A DNA stretch of 64,000 nt, from the NCBI GenBank assembly GCA_004352715.1, contig SCFE01000018.1:1815614-1879613 (forward strand). The letters are read 5' to 3'. This document shows positions 26,339 through 37,880 of the stretch, one piece after another; within the stretch, counting starts at the first letter, position 1, and every line of letters begins with the position of its first letter. Under the pieces are notes generated by a model. That model did not search any database. It was not told the origin of the DNA and worked only from the letters and a program-made list of their open reading frames with translations. A program made the position numbers and the translations under genes. This DNA comes from Hofstenia miamia. Lineage: Eukaryota; Xenacoelomorpha; Acoela.

Positions 26339-26428
26339 CAGAACTGGAAGAGGTCCAATCCGAACAGCGGTCCGGTCCCCAAGCATTGCTGACTCGTCGG
26401 TTAAGCTTTTACTACTATTATGTGAACG
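26339..26428 (+). CDS. isolated candidate exon, strand uncertain
   Basis: Ninety GC-rich bases stand between a good acceptor (GTTCTTACAG) and a donor-like ACG/GTTAAGTA. One forward frame is open, ELEEVQSEQRSGPQALLTRR then LSFYYYYVN, with phase 1 at both ends. The reverse strand is equally open and ends in a stop (SLTDESAMLGDRTAVRIGPL then PVLL), so it could instead be a reverse terminal exon. No family is recognised and no partner exon was found. Confidence 0.35.
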
Positions 26429-28959
26429 GTTAAGTAAATTTTCATTTCTATAATTTATTTCAATGCAATGTAGTTCCAAATTTTTATGAATGAATATTTA
26501 TATCAAAATGTGTAAAATATATAATTCATTATATCATTTCACATATTAATTAATTAGCCGATTCATTCATTGCTAACACAGCCGATTTTCAAAGTAGTAA
26601 GAAAGATTCTGCAAAGCAGTTACCGGTAAAGAATTAGTTTAGAATTCATGCTGGCAATAGGAAAAATTCCATTAGAAACCACATGAAAACTGCGTGAGAA
26701 AAGAATTTAATATACATATAATTTTTAAAGGTTTACATTGCTAAGAAAATTTAATGTGCGTTACTAGTAAATTTTGTGGACTGTGACAATATCTTGGCAT
26801 CTTCTATAAATGTATATTAATGATTAAGAATCATGATTAACTTGAATGGTTGGTTGGCATTTCTACCTACTAAAAATATCTTCCTACAAGAAGTTTTCTC
26901 TCAGAAGCGCCCTTTATCTTGGGCACTTATTTCGATAACGTTTTACTGAAACTTCTTAGGGAAAACATGAATAGCAATCATGACATCCACGCAGAGATTA
27001 AAAAGGGCATCGTAGAAATTTAACATATAAACTGAATATTAAAAGAGTATATGATACTATTGAAAAATTTTATAATGTAAATATTATTTTTAACACATTT
27101 TTAAAACATATGGCATTCAAACTTTTAGGCCTAAGTCCTTCCCGCCCCATGTGCATCTCAGCTTTTACAAGTTACAGCTGTATTGCAACTCATGATGCTG
27201 ATGTGAACTCGTTCGAAAAATATCAATGATTTCTTATTGAAAATCATATTTTGTTGAGTAGCAATACTTACTAGTAAAGTTTGATAATGATGTTGATTTA
27301 GCAGGTAAATAAACTGCAATTGATTCATTTGAAGTCATTCGCATTTCTTAATTTATCTTTTGTTATTCTCAATATTTCCGCTTAATGTATAATTGTAATA
27401 GTTCATTAATAAAAAAATAATGACTTATATGTATTTTTCAATAATACAATTTTTCGCCAAAAGAATTTTTAGTATAATTTTCACTTTCTTTAAGAACAGA
27501 AGGGAATTTTGAAAATTGTTAGGGGCTCGAAGTAATTTTCCACAGGCATGGGTGGGTAGACTCGCCACTGATTTTTGGCCATCGATAAGAAAAATTCAGA
27601 CTTAACCACGAATATGCTTATTTCACTACGCAGTTTACATTTTAATCGTTCTTTTCTGGCATTATATTTCTTAGGTATCAAAGTTCTTTTTTATTAATAA
27701 ATATTAAACATATTTTTTCAATGATAGATGATTATATGCAGTGGAAGGAGAACGCTACATCGAATTTCCATAGAATAATTGATTTTATACTAATAGAGCA
27801 ATCAATCATTTTAATCGATTGTTTATGTATCAAAAAATACAGTATTTTTAAAAATAGTTGGTTAATTTTATTAGATTGGCAAAATGTAATTCTCTCATGC
27901 TTTGCTGATTAAATTAAATCTTTATTAGAAAGGATTATGCGAATTTTGAATTTTTCGAATATTGTCAATATTTTTGTAAAAGACAGGGCAAATAGTGCTG
28001 CTAAGATTGGGGGACTGTTATATCAAGCAATTCCCTTAAAGTTTGTTAAGCAATTTGCAAATTTTCGGATGTTGACAATTCCTTTGATAACTTTTCTTTT
28101 TACGATAAATTCATCTAAATTCTCAATTTTGAAGTATCAGGCCTTTTTTTAAAAACTCTCTCGAAATATTCCAAGATCTTTATCAAAATTATTAAAGTCA
28201 AATAACTGATAATCGTTTTCCAAATCATTGATCCTAATTCTGCTAGGAATTTTTCAAAATGTGTGATGGTTTCCTCAAAAAGCCCACAAACTAATGAATA
28301 TATTTAAAATCTGAAATAACCCCAAGACAGAAGATTTCTCTTACAGTGCGAAAACCTTTGAAAGGGCCTTCACACTGTTTTCTTCAGAAAACCAAAATCC
28401 GAGGGCATATTTGTAGTTCGGAAGGTCACTAGACTGTCTCCTTAACTAAAATACGTATTGTAAGAATTTGAACGTTTTCGCGAAAATCGGAATTCACATT
28501 GAAAAAATTTAATATTTTTATGTGATTCCTCTATCCAGTTGTGCTTTCAGATTTTTACTAAAAAATTTCAATGAGTTTAAAATTGCTTCAATAAACCATT
28601 ATTACATATTTGAAGAAAATTTTATATCATTAATTAATACGTCAAATTTTTATTGTAGATATTTCGATATAAATAAGGGTATAGTATTATACATGCAAAT
28701 ATGGAAATATATGGCATTGATGCATAACATGATTAATTACTTACATAACTTTCCATGTAATCTGAGGAAAATTTCGGACCGAAAGGACCATAATGCTTGA
28801 GAACAGGACAGGAGGTTTCGACTGAACCACTTCCAGCTCTAGTACTTAGTATAATCTATCATCGCATAAAATAGCAATGCTCTTTTACTGTTCATTTTAG
28901 AAGTTAATGAAATGATTGCATTTTCCTATGGGCTAAATTTATGTTCATTAAAGTACTAA
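26429..28959. other. noncoding stretch
   Basis: No gene is supported. Open frames at 27721-27912, 27937-28152 and 28522-28800 are AT-driven and lack motifs. Confidence 0.5.
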
Positions 28960-29370
28960 CATTGCATAAATTTTTTTTACATTAAAAGTGATTTAAATTC
29001 TAAAGACTATATCTTAGGTATTACAAATAAAAATGGTCATTTCAACGATATTTATCGACGGGGTAAATATAATCCTAATCACAATAGGCCACGCCCTTTA
29101 ATAATTGAATTTTCGAATATTTGGGACGTTCGAAAGGTTATTGCTAGTAGATACAAACTTACTGGCACTAATTATTATATAAAACATGATTTATCAATTG
29201 AAGATCGTCTCATTGAAAAGAAATTGTTAAAATTGCGCTTTGAATTATGTCAATTAGGATTGCTTAAGAGTAATTTCAGAATTAAAGATCTAAAATTGAT
29301 ATACCAAGGAGAGATTCTGGATGAAAAAATGACCTCTATTCAATTATATTCACAAATAAGCAAACAATGA
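28960..29370 (+). pseudogene. LINE ORF1 C-terminal fragment
   Basis: A frame open from 28960 to a TGA at 29368-29370 has no obvious start. It carries RPRPLIIEFSNIWDVRKVIA and YYIKHDLSIEDRLIEKKLLK, the look of the C-terminal nucleic-acid-binding part of a LINE ORF1 protein. It lies directly upstream of the endonuclease frame of the same element, as expected for ORF1-ORF2 order. The N-terminal part is absent, so the element is 5' truncated or its front is too diverged to see. Confidence 0.6.
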
Positions 29371-29424
29371 CTAGTAAATTTAAAAATTTCACAGAGTAAT
29401 ACGTTTATTTCTTCACTTTCTATT

Positions 29425-30402
29425 ATGTTAGCTAATATTGAAGGAATAGAATCATTATTGAAAAGATTGATTTTCACAGATTTTCTAAAAACATTTAAGC
29501 CCTGTATTTTTTGTTTAACTGAAACTTGGCTTAAAAATGATACTAGGAATGCTGAAATTTTTGCATGGTCAGAATACGAAATTATTTCACGACAAGATCG
29601 TCTTAAAGGTAGTCGTTGTGGAGTTTTAATAGCAGTTAATTCTTCTAAAAATGTTTTGCCAATAACTTTAGAAAAAGAATCATTTGATTTCATATGCGGA
29701 ATGCTAATTTTTAATAAATATGGATGTTATTTACTTCTATGTGTATATTTACCACCAATTAGCAGTAAATATAAAATTTCTGCAATTGAATTAAAGGAAG
29801 CCATAGCTTCATATATTAGTATACAAGATTCATATGTCAAGAAAAATGGCTACATAAATTCAGGAAAAAATTTTGTTGGAGACTTTAATTTACCTAATTT
29901 GGATTGGCAAACATATACATCAAAATGTGAATATGAAGAAAGTATTATTGAAGTTTTGTTAGAATATAATGTAGTCCAATTAGTTCATTGTCAAACGTAT
30001 TCTTCAGGTAATTCTTTAGACTTAGTTTTTAAAACAAATATTGAAGAAGATATTATTAGCACTACCATAAATAAGAAACTCCATGGACTCTCTAGTCACA
30101 ATTTTGTTTTATTCAACATTAATGTTTTCAAGGACATGCTCAATCAATGTTATAGTAGAAGAAACAGCTTAAATTATTCATTTTCAAATGGAAATTACTG
30201 TAAAATCAATTCTCTTCGCCAATTTAATACTTATGCTTTGCAAATAATTGATATTGACAATTTCTTAAGTTATTGGTATCAAAATATCTATTACTTAATT
30301 GATCATTGTATACCAAGAAAATGTAAGAAGCGTTTATGCGTACTGAAATATTATTCCTCTCATACAATTCATTTAGAATTAGAATTCGAACTAGAATTAT
30401 AA
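29425..30402 (+). pseudogene. LINE ORF2: apurinic-type endonuclease domain
   Basis: A 325-codon frame holds, in order, FCLTETWLKNDT (catalytic glutamate block), a GSRCGVLIAVN block, VGDFNLPNLDW (catalytic aspartate/asparagine block), SGNSLDLVF and LSSHNFVLF (final SDH-type histidine block, here SSH). These are the blocks of the APE-like endonuclease of Jockey/CR1-type non-LTR retrotransposons. The frame then shifts after 30330, so ORF2 is broken before the reverse transcriptase. The enzyme would nick target DNA to prime reverse transcription. Confidence 0.85.
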
Positions 30403-30446
30403 ATCTAAGAACAAAACGCTTAGATAAATGGGAAATAAAAAATTTT

Positions 30447-30718
30447 ATGCATTAAACAGCAGTCGATTTGGAAATGCTCTTTTAAACGATTCTGTCCTTA
30501 TCTTAGGTAGATAATAGACAGATTTTTCGACCCTTGCACGTCGGTTGTTCGGCTCTCTTCGGGGTGGCAACAAGTCTAAAAGAAGATGATCGACATTAGA
30601 GTTTATTTGCCTGACGACCCTTTGGTCAAATTCTGCAACTATATCGTCCAGACAGCCAATTTTTCTAATATCCATTCTTTCAGCTCGTTTGAAAAATCGC
30701 ACCATGCCTTTGCTTTAA
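30447..30718 (-). mobile_element. antisense fragment of a second LINE inside the first
   Basis: The reverse frame here reads LLPPRREPNNRRARVEKSVY, then YLPKIRTESFKRAFPNRLLF, the typical last residues of a Jockey/CR1-type LINE ORF2. It interrupts the host LINE between its DKWEIKNF and LLNKLETINKRKER segments, so a roughly 270-base piece of another LINE inserted or recombined in opposite orientation. Boundaries are approximate. Confidence 0.6.
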
Positions 30719-30830
30719 AATCTTATTAAATAAACTTGAAACAATTAATAAACGGAAAGAAAGAGATCAATTATCAGTATCATCAGAGGAAATTAGTAAT
30801 TGTCTTAACAATTTTAATGAATCTGTTACT

Positions 30831-32116
30831 TTGGATAAAACTGTGTTTCTAACATCTTTTCAAAATGCAACTTCAAAAGATACCTTTAAATATTTAAGAT
30901 CGTTTTCGTCAAAATTAGGTTTTCCTAATACCATGGTTTTCGAAAACAGTATTGCAAATAGTTCAAGTGAAAAAGTTGAACTGTTTTCTCTTTACTTTTC
31001 AATGATTTTCACTAAAAACAACGAAGTTGATGTACAATCATTTAAGAAAACACAATTAATATTCCTTGATAAATTTCATTTCACTGAATTTGATATTTAT
31101 CAAATTATCATAAAGATGAAAGTCACTTCGTCTCATTCAGTAGATGCCTTGCCTTCAATTTTCATTAAAAACACTTTATCATGTATTATACCCCATCTTT
31201 ACATTATATTTAATCACATTGAAAAGTGTATATTTTTTCAAATTTGGAAAATATCGTACATTACGCCAACGCCAATACATAAAAGCGGAAATAGAACTCA
31301 AGTTAATAATTATCGACCAAATAATATTCTTCCCAGAGTATCATTAATTTTTGAAAGATTGTTGTTTAATTTCTTATACAATTTTGTAGAACCTAAATTA
31401 AATAAGTCCCAACATGGATTTAGAAAGGTTATTCTACGGTTTCAAATCTCTTAGGATATCTTGACTGGATTTACAATAACTTTGATGAGAATATATTTTG
31501 CTATGCCATATACTTCGACATTTCCAAAGCATTTGATACCGTACCACACGATAAATTTCTTGAAAATTTGTCATTATTTGGATTTGATGCTAAATTTCTG
31601 AGATTTTTCAATTCATATTTAGAAGATAGACTACCATGTGTGAATATAAATGGAATTTTATCTTCTAAACAAGAAGTAACTAGTGGTATACCACAAGTTG
31701 GGTCCTTTATTATTTATAATTTTTAACAATGATATTACAGATTACATTGAAAATAAAAGCTGGATTTGCGCGGACGATTTGCAGCTTCTATTTCATTATA
31801 ATCAATGTTATAATATTCAAAGTCAAATAGATCGCCTAAGTAACTGGTGTAAAAGAAATATAATGAAATTTAATGCAAAAAGTCTAATATGATTTGCTTC
31901 AGAAAATCACAAAACAAATTCGATGATTATTATATTGATGAAGTTTTAATTCTACAAGCCAATACCATCAAAGATCTTGGTACACAAATTAATGAAAATT
32001 TGAAATGGAAATATCACTATGAATATACTATATCACGATACAATATTTGCATCGATCATTTTCACATGAGACCAGATGCTCAATTTCAGATAACAAAAAT
32101 ATCTCTATATATTTGA
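30831..32116 (+). pseudogene. LINE ORF2: reverse transcriptase domain, frameshifted
   Basis: The first frame (30831-31454) has the pre-RT segment TFKYLRSFSSKLGFPNTMVF and RT blocks ITPTPIHKSGNRTQVNNYRP and LNKSQHGFRK. After frame changes it continues with YFDISKAFDTVPHDKF, EVTSGIPQ, GPLLFIIFNNDI and WICADDLQLLF (YADD box with C replacing Y). It ends with a C-terminal segment, LGTQINENLKWKYHYEYTIS, at 31889-32116. At least three frameshifts are needed to read through, so the copy is inactive. Together with the two entries upstream, this is one element on the plus strand of roughly 3.1 kb. Confidence 0.85.
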
Positions 32117-33019
32117 ACATTTTTCTTCTGCAATTGTTGAAATTTTAGCCACCCGAAATTAGATTTGATATTGCTTGCTAATATTGTCAAATTCACTAGA
32201 TGTGTTGACAGCCTATTTCAGGTTGAAATTGATGTCAAAAATACAGTTTTATATTCAAAAGGTATGTAACAAATGTATAAGCCGTACTAATATATTTTTG
32301 GCATTTTTTACAATAATATGCAATTTTTTTCAATATTTTGTTGAATTTGTTGGCTTCTATACCTAATCGTTGGCAATATTTGGGAACCAATGAACCTCAA
32401 AACATAATATAGAACTGTTATTCATTTAGCAGTTATTATTTCAGAATATATGTGCATTTAGGAAAAAACTTAGGGAATTTTGAAAAATGTTTCTAGCCCT
32501 TACAAATAAAACTGACTCTACAATGTATTCGTTTTCGAAAAGAACGAAATGGCAANATACATTCCATCTATGTAATCCAATTTAAAATCAAAACATACTA
32601 CAATACAGTCTGTTTGAATTCAAGGGCATACGAAATAGGAAAACTTTTCTCACCTATCCAGTTGCTTTAGTTAATTCCACAGTCATTTTTTACCATTTAT
32701 GATGCATTAAATTTGTTGTACTTGTACTGGTGGCAACAATTATTTTGTTAATTAAACTTTATTTTCTGTTACCATCTGATTCCGGTGAAAACGTTCTGCA
32801 ACTACACATTTCCCAAAGTTTCTCAGGCCCTCATAATCTACTAAGACCATTTTCTCCAAGTTGAAACTGCTATTAATCATGAGAACTAGCATCTGCTTGA
32901 AGAGTTTTACTATCCACCAGAATGCAAAATAATTTACTACCATTTGAGTTAATTATAATGTAGAGAAGCAAATATTTATATTTTTTAAGTTCGAAGACCT
33001 AATTCGTTCCTTATAGTAC
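32117..33019. other. noncoding stretch, probably LINE 3' region then unique sequence
   Basis: A polar tail of the LINE may extend to about 32200. No other element or gene is visible. One ambiguous base lies at 32556. Confidence 0.45.
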
Positions 33020-33030
33020 TTGTTAGCTGT

Positions 33031-33176
33031 AATATATATATATATATATANNNNNNNNNNNNNNNNNNNNNNNNNNNNNNNNNNNNNNNNNNNNNNNNNN
33101 NNNNNNNNNNNNNNNNNNNNNNNNNNNNNNNNNNNNNNNNNNNNNNNNNNNNNNNNNNNNNNNNNNNNNNNNNNNN

Positions 33177-33207
<31 letters not shown>
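33031..33207. repeat. (TA)n microsatellite with a 126-base assembly gap
   Basis: TA runs on both sides of Ns at 33051-33176. The true length is unknown. Confidence 0.95.
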
Positions 33208-33209
<2 letters not shown>

Positions 33210-33687
33210 AATTGTGCTGTGAGTTTGCTCATGATTTTAATCATCATTGTTACAAAGCAATTGAGCCATTACCCCAAGCCCAATTGATCATCACGATGTT
33301 GATCAATTCCTTTGTTTTTCCAGTTTGCCCTAATTTGGTTAAATATAGATTTGCCATTGCGGCATGTCCTAGAACTAAGCACTAGAAAAAACTCTGTTAG
33401 GCACAAATATTATAAAACGCAAAAAATGCTTAGGCAATTGAAGAGTCACATATAGGATATTATAGGAAGCTAAAGAAGGGTATTCTAAAGGTGTGACAAG
33501 TATCTTGAGTCACATTTTAGAATACCTCAAATCAATATTAAGAAAGTGATTGTTTTCATAAAATATAATATAGCATCACTCTTAATTAGGAAAATCAATT
33601 CAGTCTGCAATAGAAAAATTTTATTGGAAAAGTAAGTTTTTTCTGTATATGGAAGATATATGATCATGTTTTAAGATAAAATAAACA

Positions 33688-33697
33688 TTTATTTATT
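33688..33697 (-). terminator. polyadenylation signal of the lectin gene
   Basis: Two overlapping AATAAA hexamers on the reverse strand about 45 bases past the stop codon at 33738-33740. Confidence 0.6.
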
Positions 33698-33737
33698 TGA
33701 AGAAATGCTACACGCTGCTTTTCTTAAGCAATTGCAA

Positions 33738-33891
33738 TTATCTGAGTTTTCCTTCGAGACTAGTCCAGCGGACTATGTTCCGGTATTGCTCTTTAAGAAT
33801 GATCATTGGCGGTTTTCCATTCTCCGGATCTTTTACACATAGAATGTTGCGTGTTCGGGCAGTGTTAGTGTGGAATATAGCACCTTTTCCT
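33738..33891 (-). CDS. secreted bulb-type lectin, exon 3 (terminal)
   Basis: Acceptor TAATTTAG precedes 154 bases read in the phase left by exon 2 (AA + A gives lysine). The frame begins GKGAIFHTNTARTRNILCVK and closes with QYRNIVRWTSLEGKLR and TAA. AIFHTNT and IVRWTS correspond to the I/V-W-x-T/S-x-T turns that end each beta-prism strand of bulb-type (D-mannose-binding) lectins. The whole mature domain is therefore spread over three exons. The last sugar-site repeat is degenerate: no Q-x-D-x-N-x-V-x-Y is seen here, only a D-P-E-N-G stretch. Confidence 0.8.
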
Positions 33892-34346
33892 CTAAATTAT
33901 TTATTGATACTCAAATAATAAATGTAGTTCGGAATTTATTTAACAGAACTGCCCAATTTTAAGGGGCAGACTACAAGGGCTGCTATAGAATCTCATCAAC
34001 TTGGTCAATGCTAAGTGTAAAGTTTCTATTTTGTTAAAAATTGTATTATGAATATCGAAAACATTTCTCAAGTACAAAAACAACAGAATTATTTTTTTAG
34101 AATATTATTTGCATTTGCGGGTTACTGATATCACATATAAAAAATCTGCATACAATGTTTGTCTGGGGTCTATATAGCCGCTTGACACTTGACAAACCTT
34201 AACAAAATTAATGCAAATGTTAGAAATAAATGTACTTACACATATAAACACAAATATCAACTTTATTACAGTCTAATAAAATTCAAAGGAAATATTAAAT
34301 CAAAAATCATGTTTTTGTAGAATTAACTAAGAATAACAGGTATTCG

Positions 34347-34673
34347 CAGGCCCGTAGTCAGCATTATCACCTAAGGAGGGAGTGATGGAAATTTCAACCT
34401 TTTTAAAAAAATTGAAATTTTACCAATACTGTACACCTTTTTATTGTGTGTTTTATGCATTGGCGTGGCAGGAGTTCTGACGTGAAATGTCATCTAGTAG
34501 TGATTACGTAGGCGACCACCAGCGGGGCGAAATGCAATTCACAGCATTGCTGAAAGCAGACTTGAATTAACAAATTATATATTTATATACTGATTTTGCT
34601 TTTAGGTTTTTTGTCCAAGAGGGGTTGCCTGATCTTCCAGGGGGTTTCGTCCCCCAACCCTCCGTGGCTAGGA
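34347..34673. repeat. small interspersed inverted-repeat element, copy 1
   Basis: Roughly 330 bases beginning CAGGCCCGTAGTCAGC and ending near CCGTGGCTAGGAG, which is an imperfect inverted match to the start. A diverged second copy lies in reverse orientation at 62312-62654, sharing TTGAATTAACAAATTA, ATATACTGATTTTGCTTTTA and GGTTGCCTGA. No coding capacity, so it is a MITE-like or SINE-like repeat; its class is not determined. Confidence 0.7.
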
Positions 34674-36052
34674 GACTTCATATTCGCTATAATCTCTTTA
34701 GTCTCAAACACATGCATATTCATTATTAGGACTGTATGTAACGCACTTAACCTCATCCCAGCTTGGACTTTTTTCACTTTTAGAACGCCTTCGTTTGGTT
34801 CGGCTCGGTTTCTGAAAATTGAACCTCTTGCAAACTGTGTGGAGAAAGGTAAATATAATATGGGTACGGATGTTCACTAACTTGTGAAGTTAAATTTGTT
34901 TGACGAAATATTTAATGAACAAGAACATGTACTCATTTTATACTCCAATGATTCTTGCTGTATAAAAATGTGTTAGACTCCTTAATGAGATGATGCACAA
35001 TGTAATCACACCCATTAATTTGAAAATTGAAACAAACATTGAAAAAATAATAATTTCCCAAACAAAGTAACGCGGAAATCTTTTTGTGGGAATTGCATGT
35101 TTCACATGTGGATAGACATTAAAAATTTTAATTCCTACAGTAATTTTCATTTTGAAAATAAAGCAAATTCGTGGGATGAAGATCAAACTTCTGCCATATG
35201 GACAAGCCATATGTGCATACAATATTAATTTGGTCCGTTATTTGGAGCTCAACTACCGACTACATGTATAAAAAAGCAGACAAAACTGTATTACACAGCA
35301 TACACAAGTGTGCATCTAGTTAAGCTGATACTTCTGAAGCAAACCAAAAATATCAAATGTAAACTCAAAACAGTTAAGCATAGACATACAATAAACTAAA
35401 ATTAAGGTTGTGTAAATCAAATAGGCCTACACTGAAGAGTGCTGAATACTTCCGAGTATATAGTCTTCAGCTATATGCTAATAATTTTCGGTATGGCAAA
35501 TTTGAATCGAATATTTTTACTTTGATTAGATTTAAAAATAATTTGTAGAAACAACATAAAAAGTATATTATATTTATAATTTTGCATTCTATTTGTTGTC
35601 CGAAATTTTTTCTCTCGAAAGTCTTGTGCCAGTATACACATTTCCTGCAATTTGGTAAATTTTTTCAAAATTGTACAATTTTATCTCTCTGATTAGGAAA
35701 AGTAGATAATTATTAGTTGCATCAATAAACTTTGTATTTCCAAATGTGGTAAATGTGGCATGAAATATTTTTGCAATTTCCATTTATGGAACCTCAATGC
35801 TCTTGCAATTTCTTTCCAAGTTGTCTCTGGTTGAAGTGTGGAACATAGATGTAATTCCATGTTTTTCGAACATTGAATTTCTGGGCATCTATCAATAGAC
35901 AACCAAAACATATAGCATCAGTACACAATTAACTATCTTAATTTTACTCTTTCCAAATTTGAAATTAAAAAATCAGTTAATGTGAGCATTTTATCATTTG
36001 TGGAACAATTACAGGCGCAAGAAAAAGAAATGATATATATATATATATATAT

Positions 36053-36299
36053 TCATTGTAAAAAACAAGAACTATTTTATGTAAACATGTTTCGAGTGTC
36101 TCCACTCATCGTCAGTACAAAATAACTAAAATAATATGGTGGTAAATACAAATTTTATGATATTAAAATTGTAATTCGTAGATCTTATACGATATTTAGT
36201 CTTTGACTTAACTGTTTATTTAATAGATTCGCCTTAGTTTTTTTTATTAATATAGTTTTTACAATTTTTGTATTCTTGGTTTTCATTAAAATTATATTA
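36053..36299 (-). mobile_element. Penelope-like element 3' fragment, copy A
   Basis: On the reverse strand the coding end reads TKANLLNKQLSQRLNIV and stop, the C-terminus after the GIY-YIG endonuclease of a Penelope-like element. An approximately 130-base tail with a hammerhead-like motif follows. The fragment abuts TA repeats on both sides. Copy B repeats the same tail head-to-tail about 270 bases away. Confidence 0.75.
36071..36127 (-). ncRNA. hammerhead-ribozyme-like motif in Penelope tail A
   Basis: The reverse strand reads CTGACGA, one extra T, a 5-bp stem GAGTG/CACTC closed by GAGA, then GAAAC. Next comes AT-GT as a minimal stem III, then a T and TAC pairing with the GTA before CTGACGA; TATTTT and AAAATA extend stem I with a two-base bulge. 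Core order and pairing match type I hammerheads known from Penelope-like elements. The extra T next to stem II is a departure, so activity is uncertain. Confidence 0.55.
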
Positions 36300-36327
36300 T
36301 ATATATATATAAGTGTATATATATATA

Positions 36328-37540
36328 TTCATTTAAAAAACAAGAAATATTTTATGTAAACATGTTTCGAGTGTCTCCACTCATCGTCAGTACAAAATAA
36401 CTAAAATAATATGGTGGTAAATACAAATTTTATGATATTAAAATTGTAATTCGTAGATCTTATACGATATTTAGTCTTTGACTTAATTGTTTATTTAATA
36501 GATTCTCCTTAGTTTCTTTATGAATATACCTTCTGCAAATNNNNNNNNNNNNNNNNNNNNNNNNNNNNNNNNNNNNNNNNNNNNNNNNNNNNNNNNNNNN
36601 NNNNNNNNNNNNNNNNNNNNNNNNNNNNNNNNNNNNNNNNNNNNNNNNNNNNNNNNNNNNNNNNNNNNNNNNNNNNNNNNNNNNNNNNNNNNNNNNNNNN
36701 NNNNNNNNNNNNNNNNNNNNNNNNNNNNNNNNNNNNNNNNNNNNNNNNNNNNNNNNNNNNNNNNNNNNNNNNNNNNNNNNNNNNNNNNNNNNNNNNNNNN
36801 NNNNNNNNNNNNNNNNNNNNNNNNNNNNNNNNNNNNNNNNNNNNNNNNNNNNNNNNNNNNNNNNNNNNNNNNNNNNNNNNNNNNNNNNNNNNNNNNNNNN
36901 NNNNNNNNNNNNNNNNNNNNNNNNNNNNNNNNNNNNNNNNNNNNNNNNNNNNNNNNNNNNNNNNNNNNNNNNNNNNNNNNNNNNNNNNNNNNNNNNNNNN
37001 NNNNNNNNNNNNNNNNNNNNNNNNNNNNNNNNNNNNNNNNNNNNNNNNNNNNNNNNNNNNNNNNNNNNNNNNNNNNNNNNNNNNNNNNNNNNNNNNNNNN
37101 NNNNNNNNNNNNNNNNNNNNNNNNNNNNNNNNNNNNNNNNNNNNNNNNNNNNNNNNNNNNNNNNNNNNNNNNNNNNNNNNNNNNNNNNNNNNNNNNNNNN
37201 NNNNNNNNNNNNNNNNNNNNNNNNNNNNNNNNNNNNNNNNNNNNNNNNNNNNNNNNNNNNNNNNNNNNNNNNNNNNNNNNNNNNNNNNNNNNNNNNNNNN
37301 NNNNNNNNNNNNNNNNNNNNNNNNNNNNNNNNNNNNNNNNNNNNNNNNNNNNNNNNNNNNNNNNNNNNNNNNNNNNNNNNNNNNNNNNNNNNNNNNNNNN
37401 NNNNNNNNNNNNNNNNNNNNNNNNNNNNNNNNNNNNNNNNNNNNNNNNNNNNNNNNNNNNNNNNNNNNNNNNNNNNNNNNNNNNNNNNNNNNNNNNNNNN
37501 NNNNNNNNNNNNNNNNNNNNNNNNNNNNNNNNNNNNNNNN
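36328..37540 (-). mobile_element. Penelope-like element, copy B, mostly in an assembly gap
   Basis: The reverse strand shows the C-terminal coding end (RYIHKETKENLLNKQLSQRL then NIV and stop at 36460) and the same tail as copy A. Upstream coding sequence is hidden by 1000 Ns (36541-37540), after which a TA run begins. Long frames spanning the Ns are artefacts of the gap. Confidence 0.7.
36345..36401 (-). ncRNA. hammerhead-ribozyme-like motif in Penelope tail B
   Basis: Identical core to tail A: CTGACGA, T, GAGTG-GAGA-CACTC, GAAAC, with the same stem I and minimal stem III pairing. Confidence 0.55.
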
Positions 37541-37697
37541 TATATATATATATATATTGAAATTTCAGTGTGATCAGCAAAGATATTTTTTTTACTCAGG
37601 AAATCAAGAAGGTACATTTTACATCAAAATATTGATGAAGTCTATGGTTACACTAAAGATATATAAAAAGGAAATGAATTTATTAGAAAACACATAC

Positions 37698-37880
37698 TTT
37701 TGATACAGAACGAAATTACCATCAGATTGTAACTTGTACTTGGTAAAAGGATTGCACTTCTTACCATTTTTGAATAATTTCTCATATATACTCCATACTA
37801 CTTCACTTGTTGCTACTTTCTCCAACCGCAGTTCTCCATTCTCTGCAACCATCGCATACTTGCCACTCGGGGATTTATAT
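37698..37880 (-). CDS. secreted bulb-type lectin, exon 2
   Basis: A TTTAG acceptor and a GTATGT donor bound 183 bases, phase 2 at both ends. The frame contains YKSPSGKYAMVAENGELRLE, SEVVWSI and KYKLQSDGNFVLYQ. QSDGNFVLY fits the mannose-site consensus Q-x-D-x-N-x-V-x-Y of bulb-type lectins, and GELRLEK-VVWS is a degenerate second repeat. Joining to exon 1 (CA + A, glutamine) and exon 3 (AA + A, lysine) keeps the frame. Such lectins bind mannose-type glycans; in animals they are often mucosal or defence proteins (family knowledge). Confidence 0.85.

Larger units (their letters stand above)
33892..37697 (-). other. lectin intron 2
   Basis: About 3.8 kb between consensus donor GTATGT (37697-37692) and acceptor TTTAG (near 33892). 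It holds two Penelope-like fragments, a 1-kb assembly gap and the small inverted-repeat element at 34347-34673. A phase-compatible open segment at 35693-35888 is discussed in the findings. Confidence 0.7.

Noticed and set aside
27721-28800. Three forward frames of 63-92 codons upstream of the LINE
   Set aside because: AT-driven codons, no motif and not in frame with ORF1 of the LINE. They might be the decayed front of the element, but nothing shows it.
36460-37617. Very long open frames crossing runs of N (also 33020-33247, 42283-42688 and 53268-54788)
   Set aside because: The frames are open only because Ns do not create stops. The readable ends are TA repeats or fragments of Penelope-like or LINE elements, annotated separately.
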